Below, piece by piece: positions 57,233-64,000 of a DNA stretch of 64,000 bases. How positions within the stretch are numbered: the first letter of the stretch is position 1; every line of letters starts with the position of its first letter. Source of the stretch: Rotaria sordida (Eukaryota > Rotifera > Eurotatoria > Philodinida > Philodinidae); contig CAJNOL010000030.1 of NCBI GenBank assembly GCA_905250125.1, positions 186,001 to 250,000 on the forward strand, written 5' to 3'. A model generated the notes under the pieces. That model worked only from the letters and a program-made list of their open reading frames with translations, had not been told where the DNA came from and searched no databases. The position numbers and the translations under genes were made by a program.

Positions 57233-58347
57233 TTACATATCATCTGATCTTGATGATTGTACAAGTAAAAATGTTAATGCAGTAACAAAAAATACTAATA
57301 CAGTTGCAATAATTTCAAAACCAGTAGCCCATCCAATTGTTGTATGATAATGAGTATGAGCATCTGTACGCAATTCATTTTCAGCATTAACATATTGATC
57401 ATGAGTAAATTTTGATTCTAAACAAACAAAAAAAAACACACAAATTAAGTAAACAAAAATAAAAAATAAAAAAAGAATTTATTGATTTTTCTTGTACCAT
57501 AACGTTTAGCATAATTACGAAGACTATGCAAATCAAAACCTTGTACATCTTTTGCGTCAGTTGCTACAGATGTTAATGGAAATGTATAATCTTCATAAGT
57601 ATCGCGGCGAAGATCTAGATTTCAAGATAATAAAATATATGTATATATATATTTATGTAGAATAACTTACATGTACCCACAAGAATTAATGCTGTACTCA
57701 TTAAAAGTAATGCTAAAAGAAAACAAATAAATGGTCCAAAACCAATTAATAATACTGCAACATCTAAAAAAATATTAAAATTATTAAAATCATATTTTAT
57801 AAAAAAAAACAAAAAAAGAAAACTTTTTAAATACGAACCATTTTGTGGTGATGCTATTGTTTTTAAATAAAGTAAAAGTAAACCAAGAACAAGAAAAATT
57901 GCAGCTAAAACTGTTAACCATTGTAAACCTTTTGCTGATGGTAAATATCGACATAAACAACCTTCAGGTAATTGTTCCTGTTCTGTAACTGGACAATTAC
58001 GACGAATATGATAACATGTATCGAAATTATCTGATGAATATCTCATATAACGATTTGGTCGACATATTTGAACATTTGGTCGAATGCCAAGTGCAATTCC
58101 TTGTTTCATTATTGTTATATTTGCATATTCACATCGTTGCCAAAGACCATAACTAACTGGTGCCATTATGGGCGCACGATCTCGTTTAGTTATTTTCCAA
58201 CGAGGTGAACACCTTATTTATTAATTTAAAAGTTTTAATTTAAAAATAGAGTAAATAGTAAACTTACATAGCCAATAAATGAAGAACTAATGCAGCAATA
58301 CCCAAAAATAGGGCTAATGTTACAAGTACAACACTACGAATTTGCAT
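57233..58347 (-). CDS. Four-transmembrane protein, claudin/Clc-like, copy 1
   Basis: Five exons (58347-58268, 58212-57839, 57763-57671, 57614-57498, 57417-57233; GT-AG) encode 282 residues. TM1 is near residues 5-27 (VVLVTLALFLGIAALVLHLL), followed by the claudin-like SPRWK and a long first extracellular loop with at least six Cys (LWQRCEYANI, VQICRPN, DTCYHIRRNCPV, GCLCRYLPS). TM2 is WLTVLAAIFLVLGLLLLYLK, TM3 VAVLLIGFGPFICFLLALLL, then an intracellular or loop segment LRRDTYEDYTFPL, and TM4 ATGFEIIATVLVFFVTALTF. The topology and Trp/Cys-rich first loop fit the PMP22/claudin/Clc-like superfamily, which builds cell junctions or modulates channels. The exact family is not certain. Its neighbour at 59.7 kb is a paralogue in the same orientation. 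Confidence 0.75.
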
Positions 58348-59677
58348 AGTCTATTTTTATTTAAAAAAACATAGATAAAATAAATTTTATTATTGACATT
58401 ACGAATAGCATTAAAAAAAAAAAAAGAATTTGATTTTAATTATTTGAAAGTTTTACTTACTGAATAATTAAAGTAAAAACTATGAATAATCTAAAAATAA
58501 AAGAGAAAACGGTTAAATTCAGTTGGCATTTTAATCTATGAGTTAAATTGTCCGATTAATACTTAAATCGGTCAAGATGTTGCCTACAATTATCTATTAA
58601 ATAATTCACAACTCATTTATATTTCTTTCTTCAAGCTGTTCGTGTACATTATACAAAAAATATACACTCTGCTTTTATGGTTAAAAGAATACCAATAATA
58701 ACAACTATTTCCATGAAAGAGTATTTCTTGTAGTTGTCCTTGTTTCTATCGACAATCATTGTTATATTACTGTTTCTCTTTTATTCATTACTTCCATCAA
58801 GCATAGACATAATCTCTCAACACTAATATACTTACGAATAAATGGTTGATACAGACAAAAAAAACTCTTATTACTCAAGATTATTTTTTTTCCTTCTATG
58901 TTCATATTTATATTATATTGATGATAATCAATATGCATATGCAGAAAAAAAAATAAGACGATATATATGCGTCATCAATGAATTATTAACTTTATACTCT
59001 TTCCCATTTCATTTTTTTTTGTATGTCCGATCGCGCGAGTTCACGGGCAAGAATACAAAAAAGAAATAGAAAAAAGAGAAATAATAGATGGAGACGTGCG
59101 AACGATCGACCACTGTACAAAACATTAGGAGCACAAATATATTGTTATACATGGTCACATACAGACCTATCTGCACATACACATCAATATTCATATAGAA
59201 GACACCGTTGGACGGTGAGAGAAAAAGAAAATCATAAGAGAAAAAAAGAAATAAGAAGAATAGAATGTTGGATGCATACCTAAAAAAAGAACGAAGAAAT
59301 GGAAAAGAGAAAATTCTTTCTTTCTGACACGACACACTATACAACCACCATTACCATCGGTTGGTTATCTTTTCCTGTGAAGACATATGCCAAACCATAC
59401 TATAAACATTAGATAGAAGGCAAAAAGAAAAAAAAAAGTCGAGCAACAATTAAATATATTTCTGTACTCGATACAGCAAACAAGGAACAAACAAAAAAAA
59501 AAAGAAGAATAGTTGGATGTGTACAATGAATAAGCGTTTATTAACATAAATAGTAACAAAAAACCACTAATAGAAACATATTGTAAAATAACAAGCCGTC
59601 ATAAACAATGAAATAAATGATAATAAATTGTAGACTATATAAGATAAACGATTAATCTCGACTATATTAATTAAATG
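58348..59677. other. Intergenic between the two four-TM genes
   Basis: Purine-rich and A-rich tracts (59040-59300) give open frames by chance. No gene, repeat or RNA was recognised. Confidence 0.4.
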
Positions 59678-60700
59678 TTAATTAACTTGGGCTACAGCTA
59701 GAATAATACTCAATATGTATGTAATTAATGTAACTAGAATAGCAACAATTTCCGCTCCCGCTGACCAATCAATACGAGCATGAAAACGTTCTTCATGAAT
59801 TGATTTGAATGTTGAAATAGCATTTCGATGTACAATAGGATCTATAAATTTCAATTTATATATCTTTTCGTTTTCTTTTAATCAATTAAAAAGAATATTT
59901 TCAAATTTATACCTTTATAATTTTTAAAAAAAGCATTAAGTCGATATAAATTAAATGTTTCAGATAGTATAGATAATGGAGGAAAAATATGTTTTGGTAA
60001 TTTCATATCATAATCTTCATATTCATTACGTCTTAAATAAGCACCGACGAGTATCATTGTTATAATCATCAATAATAATGCTATAGTAAGAAGTGCCATA
60101 GGTGCAAGAGCTAATAGTAATGTTGCACTTGCTATATACAATAAAACAGAATTTATTTATATAAAATAAAGAAAATCAAACAAACAAACCATTTTGTGGT
60201 GAAGCAATTAATCTAAGATATAAACTAAATATAGTAAATAAAAGAAATACAGCAGCTAGAATACAACACCATTGTTGAATTTGTGTTATTGGTAAATATT
60301 TGCATTTACAATCAGGATCAACACCAATAATAGATGAACATTGATGACGACTTAAATAACATTTTTTACTTATTTCTTCATTATTAATATCATAACGTAA
60401 ATAAGTATTTGGACGACAAACAAAATTTTCTATATTTGGTTGAGATGATATGTCTGGAATGACAAATGATGTATTTGAATATTGACATCGTGTCCATAAA
60501 CTATAATAATGAATTTGATCATTAGGTCCTCGAGGTTGACGAGGAATAGCTACTGTCCATCGTTTACTAAACCTAAAATATTGACTAATAAATAAGTTTT
60601 AAAAAATAAAATTGACTTACAATGCTAAAAAATGAAAGATAAGACCAATTATTGCAAAGAAGAGTGCTAAAGTAACAAGGAGTACAGCTTTAATCCGCAT
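59678..60700 (-). CDS. Four-transmembrane protein, claudin/Clc-like, copy 2
   Basis: Four exons (60700-60621, 60572-60190, 60131-59913, 59841-59678; GT-AG) encode 281 residues. It starts MRIKAVLLVTLALFFAIIGL and aligns throughout with copy 1: first exon of identical length (80 nt), FSKRWTV after TM1, first-loop cysteines in LWTRCQYSNTS, VCRPNTYLRYD, CYLSRHQC and CKCKYLP, then LYLRLIASPQNG against LYLKTIASPQNG at the same intron position, and YLRRNEYEDYD against YLRRDTYEDYT. The intron after TM3 in copy 1 is absent here. The C-terminal TM4 contains IDWSAGAEIVAILVTLI against IGWATGFEIIATVLVFF. Conserved intron sites and the tandem position show gene duplication; divergence is high, so the event is old. 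Confidence 0.75.
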
Positions 60701-62281
60701 TTTGTTTTAAAAAACAAGATTTACTAAAATGAACAAATCTTTTATGAATAGATAATTTTCATAATTTTTTGAATAGGTCAATATTAATGTATATTTGACA
60801 TATATAATAATCATAAAAATAAAGTAATACAGAATAAATCTTCTAGTCTTATCTTATTTCATCGACTTAGATTATATATATATATGACATATATTGATTA
60901 TTTATATTTATATCTTAGAAAAAAAGAAATTGATAAAAACCAAAGGATTATGTTGTCTTCATTCTTATTTCTTTGACTACTGGCATGATAAATTGAGTTG
61001 AATGGTTCGGATTGTTTTTCTATTCCAACGATTGATAGATTGACAGATAGAATCAATCAGCACCATTAAAAAAAATCAACTAGAAATATGTAAGTCAGTT
61101 CTTGCCAACATACACTCATTTCATTGAATTGTCATATTAATCGCTTAACATGACTCTGTGACCTTGATCGAATAAGATATCACAAATGACTAAAGATTCT
61201 CATCATTAAAAAATATCTATAATTGACCAGATTGTCACATTGATCAAAAGTAAAAGAAGACAATACAAGTGTGTTCATTAATATATGACAATATACAGAA
61301 CAATGTCTATATATTATAGTCAATGAGACAATACAAATAGAGATAAGTATCAAATAATATCTGTGCTTTTCAGTTAGACATCTGCACTATATGTGTATAT
61401 TCATCTATATGTATTTAGTATAACATAAAAAACCAGAAAACTCCAAACACACTTAATAATCTATGAATTTTAGATAGAATAGATAAATAAAAAATGCACT
61501 CCCAATTTGTATTTTTCTATCAATCTCAAATTTCAACCAAAATTTTTACAGAAAAAAATTTAATTTTTAATCAAGAATAGATAAAAATTTCAAATAATTT
61601 TTCACATAAAATTAGCTTAAAATTAATGAATATAGATAAGATCTAAAAACTATCAAATCAACATACCTTTATTTTTTTTTTCAACTTCTATACTTAGATC
61701 AATATAATATATTCACAACAATGCACACGCGTCTTTTGTATTCACAATGATCATTTGCATCAACTAATAAACTCTCTCCCTGTCTTTATTTTACTTTCTA
61801 CGCTCGAATGATTTTGTGTCTTTTTTTTATGTTGTCTATCTAAGATTATACCGTAGTTAATTGACGACATGAATAGTAATGCGCTATATCTATCCATTGT
61901 TGTTGTTGTCATTATTGTGTATCGTCATATAGGTGACTTAGTGCGCGATTAAAACCAATTTTAATGCTTATTTCATTTAATACTCAATCAACTTCATTTG
62001 ATTGATTAATATTTGCCATTATTAATTAAGTAAAATAAGCATTTAAATTAAAAAATAAATAAATGAAAAGTAAAAATAGATTATATAAATCATCAAATGC
62101 ATGTGTGAATTTGAATGAAACAATATTTTTTCTCAAACAATTGTCTTTTATAATGTAAACATCATTCGGATTGTGACAATACAAATATATTCGTTCATTG
62201 AATTATTTTCTTTCGAAGACTTGTCCATGAAAATCTTCAAATGATAAATTCACATAAGCTTTTTCAATGGTTTTCATCTCA
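60701..62281. other. Upstream region of the four-TM gene; no gene
   Basis: AT-rich, with short AT and TA tracts. No promoter motif is convincing. Confidence 0.4.
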
Positions 62282-62449
62282 TTATGTTCGAGATTGAATA
62301 ATTTCTATTGTTTCATAAATTGGTGTTATATTTAGTATTAATATTATTGTTCGCATTGAGTCTGTTACATGAGATGAAACATAAACTGTTGTATTTGTAA
62401 CTAATGAATGACTTGTAACAGGTGATGAGATTGATACGAGTCTAGAATT
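62282..62449 (-). CDS. Possible terminal exon of an unidentified gene
   Basis: The minus strand reads LVSISSPVTSHSLVTNTTVY then VSSHVTDSMRTIILILNITP and ends at TAA near 62282, preceded by an acceptor-like TTCTAG. Codon use (ACA, TCA, GTT, ATT preferred) matches the real genes here, but no upstream exon was found, so it may be a relic or chance. Confidence 0.25.
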   Translation of the reverse strand, partial: NSRLVSISSPVTSHSLVTNTTVYVSSHVTDSMRTIILILNITPIYETIEIIQSRT

Positions 62450-62499
62450 ACATTTATTAATGATAGAATAGATGTTTCCATGCATAGAAATATTGTCAT

Positions 62500-64000
62500 T
62501 TATTTGATTAGATCGATTGAGAATTTATTTATATAGTTTATGGTATAATAATAATCTATTTCCATTTAATATAATAAGAAGATTAACAAGAAACCTGAAT
62601 GAAAAATTTTATAAGAAAAGATTTTATTTCATGCTCTTTTATGGAACTCACATAGATTTTCGAAAAAAATCGTGAGTGTACGTTTAAATCGAGGTTTTTG
62701 CAGCTCTTCCTAGGTCCCTTCCACGACAGACAGTTAGCAGTGCAGACTCCAATTAGAGGGATTAGTAATCTCCCTAGGCCCTAGCAATCGTGGAATGAGG
62801 CAGCCAAAAATTATTCCATATATTTTCATAGCAACGAGTCGCTAGCAATCGGTTGAGCAAAGCCAAAGTTTATTGGATAGATTTCAAAAGCAGATGAAAA
62901 ACGTGCTATACTATAATGGTAATCAGATTTTCATACTTATCACGTTTACTATAGAATAATGATGATTGTTTTCCAAAAAAACTGAAGACTCTGTCGTCCG
63001 AATTATGTTCTACGCATCTGATATTTCGTGTGTTTCCATGCCATTTAATCGAAATGAGGTATACGCAGTTAAGCGAAATATTACATGTTTTGCTTACAAA
63101 GACTGATACAATTTCAAGATTTGATTAATTGGCAGTATTATTTTATAATTAAGTTTCAATACAATCGATGTGAAACTATATGTATTATAAGCCAAAGTGC
63201 AGTATCTATGAAAGAATAATTATTGTGTAATTAACGAAATAATCTCTGTTTATTATCAAAGATAATAATAATTATGTAAATATCAATATAATAAATATAA
63301 AATAATAAGATATGCATTAATTACTTCGTATAATACTAGCGGACAACAAATCTTTTTGATAAGCTGATTATGAAAGTTTATGAAAGTGATTGGCAAATGT
63401 TACATGAAATGTTCCTCTAGAACAAATTCATTTTATAATTTTAGTTTCATCAAGAAAAATATATGTGTAAATTTTTTCAAAAAAGTTACTTCTTTGTTGG
63501 CCTGTGTATGTAACGTAGTTTTATTGGAAAAAAATTAATTATACTGAGGTTTTGATGTTCTTTGAAATAATTATAAAGGTCTTGAACATGCGATGTTTGA
63601 GATTATTGATAGAGAAAGCACTGGTAGAAATTAATAAGTGCAGTTGAAGAAGAAAATAATGTTGAATTAGAAATAAAAATTAAGTGCTATCGATTATGTT
63701 CAGATTTTTTTACAAATATATATTAAAAATAGTGGATTATATTTGTATAGATAAGATACTAATGCTCATAATACGAATATATTTTTGCGGAACTTACATA
63801 TATTTTCGAAGAAAATTAGTGAGTGTAAGTTTTAAGATCAAGTTTTTGTGCCTTCCCCCATTACAGACCTTAGCAATTAAGAATAACAGGCGTCAGACTT
63901 TCTAGTTTTTTTGAAAAATTGATCAAGTTATAATTTTGAAAGATAATCAACATCATGGTTTGTGAGTTGATTAATATATATAATAGTGCACAAGATATGC
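62500..64000. other. Intergenic with a diverged direct repeat pair
   Basis: No gene. Two copies of a motif of about 70 bp lie at 62643 and 63789 (see separate entry). Next to the first is a small palindrome, AGAGGGATTAGTAATCTCCCT (62754). Confidence 0.4.
62643..63860. repeat. Pair of diverged direct repeats (about 70 bp each)
   Basis: GGAACTCACATAGATTTTCGAAAAAAATCGTGAGTGTACGTTTAAATC (62643) and GGAACTTACATATATTTTCGAAGAAAATTAGTGAGTGTAAGTTTTAAGATC (63789) share most positions. Both continue A/GAGGTTTTTG or CAAGTTTTTG and a CTTCC. They sit 1.15 kb apart in the same orientation and could be ends or copies of a dispersed repeat. Confidence 0.55.

Noticed and set aside
59009-59344. Overlapping frames of 75-111 codons on both strands
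   Set aside because: The sequence is a purine-rich tract (AGAAA-type) giving Arg/Lys- or Phe-rich frames by composition; no splice or domain support.
1-64000. Reverse transcriptase, transposase or telomere-associated retroelement genes
   Set aside because: No catalytic motifs such as YADD, DDE blocks or GIY-YIG were seen in the translated frames; only non-autonomous repeats are supported.

Overview
The window looks like a bdelloid rotifer contig, most like Adineta-type genomes. It is strongly AT-rich, its genes are split by short GT-AG introns (about 50-80 bp), and it carries a secretory LEA protein ending in ATEL, a signature described for the lea-1 genes of Adineta ricciae. The taxonomic call is an inference from these features; no rRNA or mitochondrial marker is present. 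Two assembly gaps are visible (10 N at 4890-4899, 100 N at 32419-32518).

Layout. 0.76-7.2 kb (+): the 3' part of a Mediator subunit 15 gene in 12 visible exons, two of its large introns holding inverted repeats. 7.9-8.4 kb (-): a small MIT-domain protein, convergent with MED15. 8.4-13.7 kb: no gene; a 600-bp tandem duplication, three 80-bp repeats and an ACGCGT cluster. 13.7-18.7 kb (+): a coding-like fragment, then a badly decayed neurobeachin (NBEA/LRBA) pseudogene. 21.1-22.5 kb (+): an intact GH19 chitinase with signal peptide and two chitin-binding domains. 32.0-32.5 kb (+): a second, gap-broken copy with the same promoter region, about 10.9 kb away. Between them lie a tRNA-derived SINE-like element, a perfect 28-bp hairpin, a 1.45-kb palindrome and coding remnants. 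33.6-34.5 kb (-): a decayed FAD-linked (berberine-bridge type) oxidase. 35.9-37.2 kb (-): a secreted protein of unknown function. 37.7-40.5 kb: decayed coding remnants. 41.2-43.2 kb (-): a nucleoredoxin-like protein. 44.2-46.7 kb: three adjacent palindromes. 48.3-49.6 kb (-): the ten-exon LEA gene. 50.9-52.7 kb (-): an F-box/LRR-like gene with a frameshift. 55.3-56.2 kb: another palindrome. 57.2-60.7 kb (-): two tandem four-TM genes of the claudin/Clc-like kind. 60.7-64 kb: mostly empty, with one possible terminal exon and a repeat pair.

Genes do not form operons; they are housekeeping genes (MED15, MIT protein, nucleoredoxin, tetraspans) mixed with stress or foreign-looking genes (LEA, GH19 chitinase, FAD oxidase). 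The most distinctive non-gene signal is the number of long, diverged inverted repeats of unrelated sequence (at least seven over 300 bp), none with a recognisable transposase. They could be MITE/foldback elements or sources of hairpin RNA. No CRISPR, rRNA or convincing tRNA gene was seen.
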